From Hungatella hathewayi WAL-18680 (GTDB taxonomy: Bacteria > Bacillota > Clostridia > Lachnospirales > Lachnospiraceae), in NCBI RefSeq assembly GCF_000235505.1, contig NZ_JH379027.1:124001-188000 (forward strand): 64,000 nucleotides of DNA. Direction: 5' to 3'. Below are positions 9,322 to 17,431 of the stretch, one piece after another. The position numbers and the translations under genes are program-made. How positions within the stretch are numbered: the first letter of the stretch is position 1; the number at the start of each line of letters is the position of its first letter. The notes beneath the pieces are model-generated. The model was given only the letters and a program-made list of their open reading frames with translations, had not been told where the DNA came from and searched no databases.

Positions 9322-9507
9322 ATTGAGCAGTAAAAGAAAAAATAATCAAGCTTCGCTTGGAGAGGTTTTTCTCTTTTATTGCTGCAAGGGAATCATGGTT
9401 CGGGTGTTTCGTATCGCTTATATTATACAGTAAATTCAGTGGTTTTGTACAGTAGCTAAATATTTAGGTGATTAACGGCGTTAAATACGGTTGGTGTCGG
9501 ATGACCT

Positions 9508-11019
9508 TTAATTGCCCGAATTGTTCTTCTCGTACATGGCGATAGCAAACTCAAGCATCTGTTTTCCGGCTGAATCAGAAGCCACTTCCTCAAGCTTTTT
9601 TGCAAAATCTTCATCTGCCAGAGAGATTGTCGCTTTGGATTCAGAATCCGATTTGCCGGAGCGACTAAGAAACTTTCCAATCGCTTTCGCTGTATCAATT
9701 CTTACGCTGTCCTCCGGCGTTTCGTAATAGTCCTGTATCGTGCTCAACTGACGATGGGCGGTATCCTTAGCCAAGCTCACATAGTCATGCTTGTTATAAT
9801 CAAGTTTTTTTGTGATTGAGAAATGCCTTAGGCTATACAGGTCTACTTTTGGAAGTCCTAAAGGCTCATAGAGTGAACGGAACATATCATCGGCGTATTG
9901 TGAACTGATATGCGTACCATCCTCGTGAGCAAATATCAAATCATCATCAATGTAGCTGTCTCCTGCAAGCTGCTTATGCTGATTCTGAACAAGCCTGTAA
10001 TCACGGAGCATGAAAATGACTTCCGGCGCTATATAGATTCTGTCCGTCTTTGCTTCGATTTCCTTTTCCGTCTTGGTAACATGAAAGACCGCACGTCTTT
10101 TTGCATCCGGTCGAGTGCTACGAACTTGGTCGAATACTTTGAGAATCCCCCGACCATTTGTTTCTTTAATAAATTTCTCAGTGCGGTAAGTCAACTCCTT
10201 GTAGTTACGAATATAGGACGGTTCATGCTTGTCCTCGTTATCGTATACATCAGACCATGTTAAGGCAAGACATTCTCCAATACGGCTGCTCAATGCCACC
10301 ATAAGGCTGATTAGAAGCTTGAGCTGTGGATCGGAACAGTTATCATACGCAAAATTAAACTGTTCTTCTGTCCACACCTCACGCCTGCTTGACTTCGGCT
10401 GCTTTACAGTCACACCCAACATGGGGTTTTCTGTGATAAGCTCCAAATCATCCGTAGCGTACTTAAATGCTCGGCTGATGATTTTCTTGCAATCATAAAC
10501 AGTACGCTGTGATACCCTTGCCCCATTTGCCTTATGATTCCCGTTGGCTTGCGGTAATTGAAGCATATCCTTGAAGCCCTGTCTCATATCGACACGGGTT
10601 ATTTTCCATATAGGGAATGAACCAAACACGGGAACAATGTAATTACGAATCTTACCGATATTCGCTCTGTAAGTGCCCTCGTCCCATCCATATCTGTCTC
10701 CGATGGTATGTAAATACTTAGTATGTTCGGCATAGGCGTACAAGAGTTGTTCAACGGTTTCTATCTCCGTTTTATCAACTTTTGAAGCTACTGTTGTGCC
10801 CTTGGCAGCCTTATGCTCCTTTTCTCGGAGCAGAAGATAGGATAAGAACTGATTCTTCGCACGTTCGTTGTTCACAGTCTCGGTGGTCTGGTGTTCCTTG
10901 CCTTCGGAATCAAGATACCCATAGCGGATGCGCCAGTTGTCATTGGTAGCGTTAATCTTGGTGGGTTCGCTATGCCACAAATACTCAGCTATGTCTTTCT
11001 TCTTAGGTTTTCTGCCCAT
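9508..11019 (-). CDS. Tyrosine recombinase/integrase
   Basis: This 503-residue site-specific recombinase should insert and excise the element. It has a basic N-terminal arm domain (MGRKPKKKDI), a core-binding domain (about 80-190) and a catalytic domain. The first catalytic Arg is in SSRIGECLAL, the H-x-x-R-like box is LYSLRHFSITK, a second His is in TAHRQLSTIQ, and the nucleophile Tyr is in TIQDYYETPED. It points toward tRNA-Arg, the normal arrangement for tRNA-integrating elements. The excisionase-like gene is eight bases upstream, probably in the same transcript. The start ATG at 11019 has a poor ribosome site, so coupling to the upstream gene is likely. Confidence 0.93.
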   Translation of the reverse strand: MGRKPKKKDIAEYLWHSEPTKINATNDNWRIRYGYLDSEGKEHQTTETVNNERAKNQFLSYLLLREKEHKAAKGTTVASKVDKTEIETVEQLLYAYAEHTKYLHTIGDRYGWDEGTYRANIGKIRNYIVPVFGSFPIWKITRVDMRQGFKDMLQLPQANGNHKANGARVSQRTVYDCKKIISRAFKYATDDLELITENPMLGVTVKQPKSSRREVWTEEQFNFAYDNCSDPQLKLLISLMVALSSRIGECLALTWSDVYDNEDKHEPSYIRNYKELTYRTEKFIKETNGRGILKVFDQVRSTRPDAKRRAVFHVTKTEKEIEAKTDRIYIAPEVIFMLRDYRLVQNQHKQLAGDSYIDDDLIFAHEDGTHISSQYADDMFRSLYEPLGLPKVDLYSLRHFSITKKLDYNKHDYVSLAKDTAHRQLSTIQDYYETPEDSVRIDTAKAIGKFLSRSGKSDSESKATISLADEDFAKKLEEVASDSAGKQMLEFAIAMYEKNNSGN

Positions 11020-11027
11020 AACATCCG

Positions 11028-11240
11028 TTAGAACTCGTTCGGATGATTGTTATACCAATCTTCAAAACTGTTCTTGTCGATACGAAGATATTTCCCCACC
11101 ATGAATACACGAAAATCATTGTTTTTCTGATGCTTTTTGATAAAGTTGCGGACACTTTCCTCTCCGACACCATAGATGTTCATAATGTCCTGCACAGAGT
11201 AGTTGCGACACTCCATGATAGACTGGGTTACTCCTGCCAT
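11028..11240 (-). CDS. Excisionase-like small DNA-binding protein
   Basis: The 70-residue protein carries one MerR/Xis-like helix-turn-helix (YSVQDIMNIYGVGEESVRNFIKK) followed by a wing (VGKYLRIDKNSFEDWYNN). This is the usual recombination directionality factor beside an integrase. The ATG at 11249 touches its own ribosome site (AAAGGAG), so the ATG at 11240, nine bases away, is preferred. Function inferred from fold and position. Confidence 0.8.
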   Translation of the reverse strand: MAGVTQSIMECRNYSVQDIMNIYGVGEESVRNFIKKHQKNNDFRVFMVGKYLRIDKNSFEDWYNNHPNEF

Positions 11241-11483
11241 AGTATTCATCTCCTTTGTTATTACTGGTTAATGCGGCTTTGCAACACAGTATAACGTTAA
11301 TGTTATATTGTGTTATATTCTTATATTACTCCTGAGTAGTGCCGTTGTCAATACGGTTGAAGCAAAATAGTTACGTTAATAGCGTTTTTCATTCGAATGC
11401 GAATGGTTAATCTTGATTTCCGGCTCAAACGATGGTATTATCTGAAGTGTATTGTTGGGGCAACACAGTTGGGAGGAAAACAA

Positions 11484-12185
11484 ATGGGTTTGTGGGATAA
11501 ATTTCGAAGCGATAAAAAGTCTGGAAGGTATCTGGGAACAGGAACAAAAATTCGAAGAATCCGTTCGCAGAAAGATACAACTGTTGTTGAATTGGCAAAC
11601 GCTTTAGGGGTAAATGAAGCCGCTATAAGGAATTATGAAATTGGATATAGACAAGCGTCCCGAGATAAATTAGAACTGATTGCCCAAAGGCTCGGTGTGC
11701 CAGTAGAAACACTCATTGACCGCCAGATCGACAGCTATAACGATGCCATACACATTTTGTTTGAACTGTCCGAGAAATATGACCTTGTGCCAATCGAACT
11801 TCCGCAAGAGCCTAAATACGCTATCCAGACAAAGGATGAGACAATTCTTCAAGCGTTACAAGCATGGTACAACGAAAGGCGCAAATGGGAGAACGGGGAT
11901 ATCACACAAGCCGAACTGCAAGAATGGACGGACACATTCCCTTTACAGTGCGAAGAAAACGAACCTCCGGCAGAAAAAGTGGAATCCCGTTATACAGACT
12001 TTGAACGCATTCTGGGGTTGAAATCCTCGTTAGAGCAGTTTGATATGATTGTGAATGACAATGTAGAACTGATTGAGGATTGCATTGCTCATAAGGACTA
12101 TAAAACAGCTCGGGAGCATTTGAGAACGCTTAAAGCCACCGTCCACACGCTGTCACAGGTGGATATCAAACGATACGGAAAATAA
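11484..12185 (+). CDS. XRE-family regulator of the mobile element
   Basis: The 233-residue protein has an N-terminal Cro/cI helix-turn-helix at about residues 25-80 (RIRSQKDTTVVELANALGV, then VNEAAIRNYEIGYRQAS) and a longer helical C-terminal part with acidic stretches. GGGAGG precedes the ATG at 11484 by eight bases; upstream in-frame starts lack one. It is divergent from the excisionase/integrase pair across about 240 bases that must hold both promoters. It is a plausible repressor or switch for excision and transfer. Confidence 0.8.
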   Translation: MGLWDKFRSDKKSGRYLGTGTKIRRIRSQKDTTVVELANALGVNEAAIRNYEIGYRQASRDKLELIAQRLGVPVETLIDRQIDSYNDAIHILFELSEKYDLVPIELPQEPKYAIQTKDETILQALQAWYNERRKWENGDITQAELQEWTDTFPLQCEENEPPAEKVESRYTDFERILGLKSSLEQFDMIVNDNVELIEDCIAHKDYKTAREHLRTLKATVHTLSQVDIKRYGK

Positions 12186-12186
12186 G

Positions 12187-12240
12187 AAAATCACAGGCGA
12201 TTCCTATTGCACTACGCAAAGGAGCTGCCTGTGATTTTTT
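12187..12240. terminator. Bidirectional terminator
   Basis: Perfect 12-base arms, AAAATCACAGGC (12187-12198) and GCCTGTGATTTT (12227-12238), with runs of A on one side and T on the other. It serves the XRE gene and the convergent ribbon-helix-helix gene. Confidence 0.85.
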
Positions 12241-12241
12241 G

Positions 12242-12439
12242 TTATTTGGGTTCGATGGAGCAGCGGTCTAACGAAAACTCCAACAGTATACCAATCAGTT
12301 CATTTCGGCTGCGCCCTGTCTGAGCCGATATTTCATCAATGCGCTGCACAACGTCCTCTCTGATACGAACAGAAAAGGTCTTATAACCGTCATCCCCCTT
12401 GGGACGTTTCGGATGAATTATCAATTTTTCCTCTTTCAT
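12242..12439 (-). CDS. Ribbon-helix-helix (CopG/Arc-type) protein
   Basis: The 65-residue protein has a basic start, a short beta strand (KTFSVRIREDV) and two helices (VQRIDEISAQTGRSRNELIGILLEF), the classic ribbon-helix-helix layout. Such proteins repress plasmid or element promoters, or act as antitoxins; no toxin partner overlaps it. It is divergent from the unknown gene at 12530. Confidence 0.75.
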   Translation of the reverse strand: MKEEKLIIHPKRPKGDDGYKTFSVRIREDVVQRIDEISAQTGRSRNELIGILLEFSLDRCSIEPK

Positions 12440-12529
12440 GCTAAATCACCTCTATGTTAGATTTTATGTTTCCATAGATGTGATTTATATGTTATAATTT
12501 ATGTTATAAATTATATTGGAGGGATTGAA

Positions 12530-13006
12530 ATGAACTCGGACGAATTATATACGCTGAAAAGTATGGTGCTTGATAACTATGAGCAGTACCATGACGGCCT
12601 TAGAATACTCTTAGAAAGCGATAAGGGGCTTTTCAAGGCGTTTGGACAGTCTCCCCGTACAAAGTACCTAAAGACGGAGAACTTCTACCTAACGTCAAAA
12701 GAACGTCTTACATACATGATGGGATTTATTGATGCCTTAGCTTGGCTGACAAGACAGGGAAAGTTGGTGCCGGATACATTCCCTACAGATATCACAGGAT
12801 TCACAGACCCGGAGGAAACCCCGGAAGAACGTGCAGAATATTTTGAGCAACGATACAAGGGCTTATCGCCGGAACAGCGTGCCGAACTGGAAGCGTTTGA
12901 TAAAGAAAACGAAGAACTGTGGCTTGAACAAGTCGAAGAAAGCATTAAAGAGAATAAAGTAATCAATAATCTGATTCTGCGTTTTATTACAGGGGAAGAT
13001 TTTTGA
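12530..13006 (+). CDS. Unknown acidic cytoplasmic protein (cargo)
   Basis: The 158-residue protein is acidic and helical. The C-terminal half is Glu-rich (EETPEERAEYFEQR and following) and probably coiled. No signal peptide, membrane segment or catalytic motif is visible and I recognise no family. A good ribosome site (GGAGGG) precedes the ATG. It begins a plus-strand run of three genes, the other two of which are membrane proteins. Confidence 0.6.
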   Translation: MNSDELYTLKSMVLDNYEQYHDGLRILLESDKGLFKAFGQSPRTKYLKTENFYLTSKERLTYMMGFIDALAWLTRQGKLVPDTFPTDITGFTDPEETPEERAEYFEQRYKGLSPEQRAELEAFDKENEELWLEQVEESIKENKVINNLILRFITGEDF

Positions 13007-13055
13007 TTTAAGATTACACCGCCAGAAACAGAAAATTGAATTTGCGGAGGTATAT

Positions 13056-13475
13056 ATGAGCAGAATTACAACAAAAATCTTAAAAATGATAATTTTTTTA
13101 GGAATCTTTGCTTGGTACGTATATAGCCAGTTCCAAAAAGGAGGGGCGATTTTTTCATTAGAAATAATAGGTGCCGGTCTTGGACTTGCCTCTTTAGCCT
13201 ATATAAGCTTATCGCTTTATGGATTTATATTAGATGTATCAAAGAGGTATCTCCTTGCATTTATAATAACGGTAGCGATAGCGTTGTTTGTAAGTTTTAA
13301 AATAGATGGAATTATTGCTTCTATTCCTTGGCTGAGCGAAGATGGATTTGTATTTATCATAATTGTTCTGACAGTTCTCTGTGTGGTTCGGGATGTTAAG
13401 ACAATACGAACAATATCACAAATTCAAAAAAGCAGTGTAACACAAACAAATTCTACGGACGAGCGTAATACATAA
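13056..13475 (+). CDS. Unknown four-helix membrane protein (cargo)
   Basis: The 139-residue protein has about four hydrophobic segments covering residues 8-115 and a polar Ser/Thr-rich tail (SSVTQTNSTDERNT). The ribosome site is GGAGG. It is more AT-rich than the host genes to the right. No family recognised; it lies 49 bases after the acidic protein gene and may form an operon with it. Confidence 0.6.
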   Translation: MSRITTKILKMIIFLGIFAWYVYSQFQKGGAIFSLEIIGAGLGLASLAYISLSLYGFILDVSKRYLLAFIITVAIALFVSFKIDGIIASIPWLSEDGFVFIIIVLTVLCVVRDVKTIRTISQIQKSSVTQTNSTDERNT

Positions 13476-13484
13476 AAAATTCTA

Positions 13485-13603
13485 CAGCCATGAGCAAAAC
13501 TCCGATTTACTCATAACGACATACAACATATAGCACTATCAAGCTCGATACAGCGGCATATGGTGGTATCAATGTTGCAAAACCTGCGTTTTGCTCATGG
13601 CTG
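13485..13603. repeat. Perfect 16-bp inverted repeat with an 87-nt loop
   Basis: CAGCCATGAGCAAAAC (13485-13500) returns as its exact reverse complement at 13588-13603. The loop holds no ORF. It sits between two membrane-protein genes. It could be a small miniature element, a structured RNA or a processed leader for the next gene. Confidence 0.8.
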
Positions 13604-13632
13604 AAAATTCTATTCTTGCGAGGTGATTCATT

Positions 13633-14079
13633 ATGAAAGATTACAACTATAATGAAAATAGAGAAGAACAGAGTGCAAGGGAGATTGGCAAGAAATTTGC
13701 AGAGTTGGGTTTTGGCACTGTTATGACAGATGAAGAATACGCAAGGTCAGAAAAACGAATTGAAAAGTCAGAAAAAAGATATAAGTTTTTCGGTTCTGTT
13801 TTCAGTGAATTGAGGACGATTATTTACACGCCACTTTCCATTGCGTTTCATGCGGTTTCCTATGTCGCAAAAGGAATTGGTTACATTTCTTCTTTCGGAC
13901 TGATTGCAGGAGTTTACTATCTGTATCAGTCTTTTTGTGCTTTCAAAAGCGGCGTCCCATTTGGAGAAATTGGAGAATTTACAAAGGCAGTAGGCTTCAT
14001 TGTTTTTCCTTTTATCGCTTATCTGGTAAGCTATGTTTCGGAAAAAATCTACACCTACTTTGAAGAAAATGCGTACTAA
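13633..14079 (+). CDS. Unknown membrane protein with charged N-terminal helix (cargo)
   Basis: The 148-residue protein starts with about 60 very charged residues (Glu/Lys/Arg, e.g. EEYARSEKRIEKSEKRYK), likely a cytoplasmic helix, followed by two or three membrane segments and a short C-terminal tail. GAGGTG precedes the ATG. No family recognised. It shares the AT-rich composition of its neighbour at 13056. Confidence 0.55.
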   Translation: MKDYNYNENREEQSAREIGKKFAELGFGTVMTDEEYARSEKRIEKSEKRYKFFGSVFSELRTIIYTPLSIAFHAVSYVAKGIGYISSFGLIAGVYYLYQSFCAFKSGVPFGEIGEFTKAVGFIVFPFIAYLVSYVSEKIYTYFEENAY

Positions 14080-14135
14080 TACCAAGGTATGCCCGACAAA
14101 AGCTCTGCATTAGCTTTTCGAATATGATAAATAAC

Positions 14136-14175
14136 AAGAGCACCTCTGCACTCAATTGAGTATAGAGGTGCTCTT
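14136..14175. terminator. 40-base near-perfect palindrome, likely bidirectional terminator
   Basis: AAGAGCACCTCT (14136-14147) pairs exactly with 14164-14175, and the interior ACTCAATTGAGT (14150-14161) is itself a perfect palindrome. Only a two-base bulge interrupts the whole. Position between convergent genes suits termination, though the U tract is short. Confidence 0.7.
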
Positions 14176-14341
14176 TGCGTTTGCGTCAGCAGTTAAAGTG
14201 AAATCAATACGTTGACAGTTTATCGCTGGTAAACCACAAACGCAACCATCATCCCCAAAAGCTGTTGTGTGCTAATCGGCAGCTTTAAACGACTTTATTT
14301 TGATACAATTAGTTCGTAAAACTGGAAGTTAGATGACAAAG

Positions 14342-14983
14342 CTATTTGATAAGCCACCGTTCCCCGTTTGGCATAATACGAATATCACCCGGAAGTCTCT
14401 CCAAAATCGCTCCGTCTCGCAGAGAACGCACCAGCGTCTCCTCCCGATAGTCCGGGTCTTCGTACCAAATATTGAAATAAAGGTCATCCCCCTCCCGAAA
14501 GTTAAAAGATTCCCTATCATTTATCGCAAAGCTTATTTTCTCAGGCCAAATCATCTCAAATGTCCCGTCATTTGGCTGCCGTGTCAGCGATAATGGAGAG
14601 GTATGAAGGATGAGATTATAGCAGTCTTTCACTGTGGACAGAGGCAACCTTGCCACTTCCTGCGTTTTCTCTTGTTGATGTATGAACCGAAGAATATATA
14701 TCATACTTTCTGCGAAATTCACTACCAGCAGCACAATAGCGCCTTCATCATACACGGGATAGCCAAGATATTGACCGTCCACAGGCGGCACAGGCTCATA
14801 CACTGTACCGTCCGGATAGTGGATAAGATACAAGCGGTTACTCCGCACATGGTGTCTCTGCCGGAATAGTTCTTCCGCTTCATAGAGATCGCCGTGAATA
14901 TAGTCCGTTGCCCAGTACCATTCGTCGGTTCCTCCCTGAACAAGCTCCATATTGGTCATGCCATGTATGTCAACGGTCTTCAT
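14342..14983 (-). CDS. Unknown 213-residue cargo protein
   Basis: No signal peptide and no clear membrane helix except a moderately hydrophobic run (GAIVLLVVNFAESMIYILRF). Tyr, Trp and acidic residues are common. Notable stretches are RSNRLYLIHYPDGTVYEPV and GERWLIK at the C-terminus. GGGAGG precedes the ATG. Followed on the same strand by traX remnants further on; the small gene at 15054 lies 70 bases upstream and may be co-transcribed. The pair has the look of an element cargo unit, but I recognise no function. Confidence 0.6.
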   Translation of the reverse strand: MKTVDIHGMTNMELVQGGTDEWYWATDYIHGDLYEAEELFRQRHHVRSNRLYLIHYPDGTVYEPVPPVDGQYLGYPVYDEGAIVLLVVNFAESMIYILRFIHQQEKTQEVARLPLSTVKDCYNLILHTSPLSLTRQPNDGTFEMIWPEKISFAINDRESFNFREGDDLYFNIWYEDPDYREETLVRSLRDGAILERLPGDIRIMPNGERWLIK

Positions 14984-15053
14984 TAACGCACCTCCCGCTT
15001 CACAAATATATACTGCTCAAATACGTCTCGTTCATAGTGCAAGTTAAGCCTGC

Positions 15054-15245
15054 TCACTCATCAAGGACACATTTCCCCTTTGTACCATCAGCATTCATAT
15101 AGTATCCATCTATAATGGTGCGATAGCCACCGCCAAAACTCCACTCATTTTTCTCAATGAATGCAATAAATTTATCAATAACTTCATCCATCGAGACGTC
15201 TTTTGGAATGGTAATGCAGCCTTGAATTTCAATTTCTTTTGTCAT
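15054..15245 (-). CDS. Unknown 63-residue protein
   Basis: A small soluble protein starting MTKEIEIQGCITIPKDV, with an amphipathic helix (MDEVIDKFIAFIEKNEW) and a Gly/Tyr-rich end. A strong GGGAGGG ribosome site supports translation. No family recognised; probably in one transcript with the gene at 14342. Confidence 0.5.
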   Translation of the reverse strand: MTKEIEIQGCITIPKDVSMDEVIDKFIAFIEKNEWSFGGGYRTIIDGYYMNADGTKGKCVLDE

Positions 15246-15442
15246 CGGAAGTCCCTCCCGGAATCAGCATCGTCTTATTTCCAAACAATAGAATGATGGC
15301 CTGTTAGGATACATTTTATCGGGCGTATTCCAAACATCGGCGTGGTCAATTTCTTTGATATGCTATGTTGAGTATATAAACCCACACCCCTCTGGCTTCG
15401 CCTTGACCGCTAATCTTATCAATAGAGTTTTTCCACCTTTGG

Positions 15443-15466
15443 TAAAGTATAGCACATTATACTTTA
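15443..15466. repeat. Operator-like inverted repeat
   Basis: TAAAGTATA and TATACTTTA flank GCACAT, giving a perfect 9-bp dyad in a 376-base stretch (15246-15621) without genes. It lies upstream of the minus-strand gene at 15054. It could be a regulator site for that gene. Confidence 0.5.
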
Positions 15467-15484
15467 CTCCGTAAAGTCATGTGC

Positions 15485-15547
15485 AGGGGATACTCCCCTT
15501 CGCCCCCCTCTTGGGGCTTTGCCCCAAACCCCACACTCGCCGTGTGG
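15485..15547. other. Cluster of GC-rich stem-loops
   Basis: Three hairpins in tandem: GGGGA-TAC-TCCCC near 15487-15498, TTGGGGC-TTT-GCCCCAA (15511-15527) and CCACAC-TCGCC-GTGTGG (15530-15547), in otherwise AT-rich DNA. Such clusters serve as single-strand origins or transfer sites in mobile elements. The rest of 15246-15621 shows no gene. Confidence 0.45.
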
Positions 15548-15621
15548 CAGGGGAATAAGCCATTGCTTTTTCCCCTTTGGGAAGTGTTACACTCCACTCC
15601 GTCAAGGTCGGGTAGTATAAA

Positions 15622-16346
15622 CTAAATGTTTAAATATATGCGCAAAAGCCCTAAGATTAGAATATGTACTGGATAAAAGAAATAGTTGAACCATTTATAT
15701 TGTTTGCCTCTTTCACCATTATAGGTTAGAGTCATGCCAAAACCTATAAATGAGTAAAGTTCTTTTATAATTGATATATATCCCAGGCCAGCACCAAGGA
15801 GAGGTTTATCATAGAATATATAAAAGAGATAGGCAACGACTATTGCGTGATAATCATAATCAAGATTTAGCTCCATAGATAGAAACCCAAAAAATGCTAC
15901 AATCAGGATTGATAAAGCATACCAAGGATATTTATTGCTGATTTTATCTTTAAGAATGTCAATAATCCAAATTGTAATAAGGCATAGCGCTAAGGTAAAC
16001 ATTATATTGTTCCAATATGGAGAGAAACAAGTTTTTGATGTAAACAAATCAAAAGGCACTTCTGATATTACACCAAAAATTAAAAGCATAATCAGATATT
16101 TCATTCTGTTGCCAGTTTTGAAGAATCCCTCTACAAGAAAAAAACAAACAGCGGGAATGCAATTCTGCCCAAAATAGAAAATAGATTGGACAAATGTAAT
16201 AGAAAACCTTGTCCATTTAAATAAGGTGTTATTAAAGCGTTATTAACATGATCTATTAGCATAGATGCAAATGCCAAATACTTCAGTTGTGCTCCATTGA
16301 AGATCTGGAGCTTCTTTAATTTTGTCTGGTTGAACCTTGTATCCAT
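15622..16346 (-). pseudogene. traX: traX, interrupted by a frameshift in a T7 tract
   Basis: TraX-family membrane proteins are linked to conjugative elements (acetylation of pilin in F; role unclear in Firmicutes). Two frames are needed: 16346-16131 encodes residues up to FPLFVFFL, and the second frame continues VEGFFKTGNRMKYLIMLLIFG to 15622. One extra T in the seven-T run (16138-16144, A7 on the plus strand) would restore a single reading frame of about 240 residues with roughly eight membrane segments. The start has GAGGGGG. It could be a dead gene, a phase-variable switch, ribosomal slippage or a base-calling error at the homopolymer. Confidence 0.8.
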
Positions 16347-16698
16347 AATATCCCCCTCTAATAATTAAATGTTACTTTATCCTCTGTGCAAATCGTCACT
16401 GTCGCAAGTAGCCAAAAACTCATATATGCGTATCTCTTTTTCAATCTTACCCTGTTACATCAGCTTCTTATAGCTCTCTGCCATTACCGAAAAACCATTC
16501 ATCTTTCACCCTCCTGTGTCGCTTATTGTCGAACTTCATGCTCGTTTGCCCTCTGACCTGTGCGTTCTTGACCTTTAACACTTTCCATAAAAGGACAAAG
16601 GAGGGATATCTCAAATATCGATTTGTTGGTTTCATTTTATCATATAGCATCATCATCTTACAAGCGTATTTTCTACCATGGTTAGAAAACAGAGATTA
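16347..16698. other. Gene-free stretch where the relaxase gene is expected
   Basis: No reading frame here carries relaxase motifs (His triad or catalytic Tyr). A minus-strand 62-codon frame (16468-16656) has a basic C-terminus (KFDNKRHRRVKDEW) but no ribosome site. The simplest reading is a deletion that joined the end of mobC to the start of traX. Confidence 0.5.
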
Positions 16699-17109
16699 TT
16701 ATACACTTGAGGAATCGTCCTTTGGCATCAGTTCCAGAATCTTTTTATACCAGAGTTTTTCCTCTCCGTTCTCTCGCAACGCAAACTGACAAAACAGTGT
16801 CATTAACTCAAAATATTTTGTTTGGAGTTCTCCCCAATCCTTATTAGAAGAAAATCGAACAGCATTTGTGTTATAAGCAATTTGATTGACATTGTTTCCA
16901 ATGCGGTTCACTTCGTAAATCAACTGCTTTGCCTGGTCTCTATCCATGTGCCACTGCTTACCCGTCAACGATTCTGCAAGAATCAGTTTTCTTAAATATT
17001 CCGATTTCGATAAGCCGTACTCAAAAGCATTTTTTGTGAGCATAGCATTTTCCTCTGGAAGCAAAGTAAAACGGAATTGCTCTGTGCGAACTCTATCTTT
17101 TTCAGCCAT
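16699..17109 (-). CDS. mobC: MobC-like relaxosome accessory protein
   Basis: The 136-residue protein has the ribbon-helix-helix start of MobC (VRTEQFRFTLLPEENAMLTKNA) and the family motif around EVNRIGNNVNQIAYNTNAV. MobC helps the relaxase open DNA at oriT. The ribosome site is AAGGAG. A relaxase gene should follow directly, but 16347-16698 contains only stop-broken frames, with no relaxase motifs. The oriT-like repeats lie just upstream of its start. Confidence 0.85.
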   Translation of the reverse strand: MAEKDRVRTEQFRFTLLPEENAMLTKNAFEYGLSKSEYLRKLILAESLTGKQWHMDRDQAKQLIYEVNRIGNNVNQIAYNTNAVRFSSNKDWGELQTKYFELMTLFCQFALRENGEEKLWYKKILELMPKDDSSSV

Positions 17110-17239
17110 TTATTACTTCTCCTTTCAAAACTTCCTCACCGTGAGGAAATTACAAAATTGTTCGTCAGTGGTTTTAGTTTTGTTGTGCCGTCTGTGGGAC
17201 AGTCATTTTGCCGTTTTGCAAAATGGTACAGGTGGGGGT

Positions 17240-17426
17240 ATTAGGGGGCGTTGCCCCAGTGCAACGGCTAACAAGTGGGAAAATGACACGAGTGGGTACA
17301 TTTCCCCTATGCTTGCTATTGCAAGTATAGGGAGAATAATGGACAACGAGTGGGTACAATTTCCCCATGCTTGCTATATGCAAGTATGAGGGAATGGGTA
17401 CATTTTCCCCCTGCTTGCTAATAATG
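17240..17426. repeat. oriT-like repeat array
   Basis: Three degenerate copies of a unit containing GGGTACA, then TTTCCCC, then TGCTTGCTA begin near 17290, 17348 and 17394. In the first two the unit folds into a hairpin (CCCTATGCTTGC with GCAAGTATAGGG at 17304-17331; similar at 17364-17393). A GGGGC-GTT-GCCCC hairpin lies at about 17245. The array occupies the 322-base gene-free stretch upstream of mobC, the usual oriT place. Confidence 0.65.
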
Positions 17427-17431
17427 TGTTG

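Noticed and set aside
16468-16656. 62-codon minus-strand ORF as a relaxase remnant
   Set aside because: Has a basic tail but none of the relaxase motifs and no ribosome site; cannot be assigned.
17290-17426. CRISPR array
   Set aside because: Only three degenerate repeats with internal dyads and uneven spacing, no cas genes; oriT-like structure fits better.
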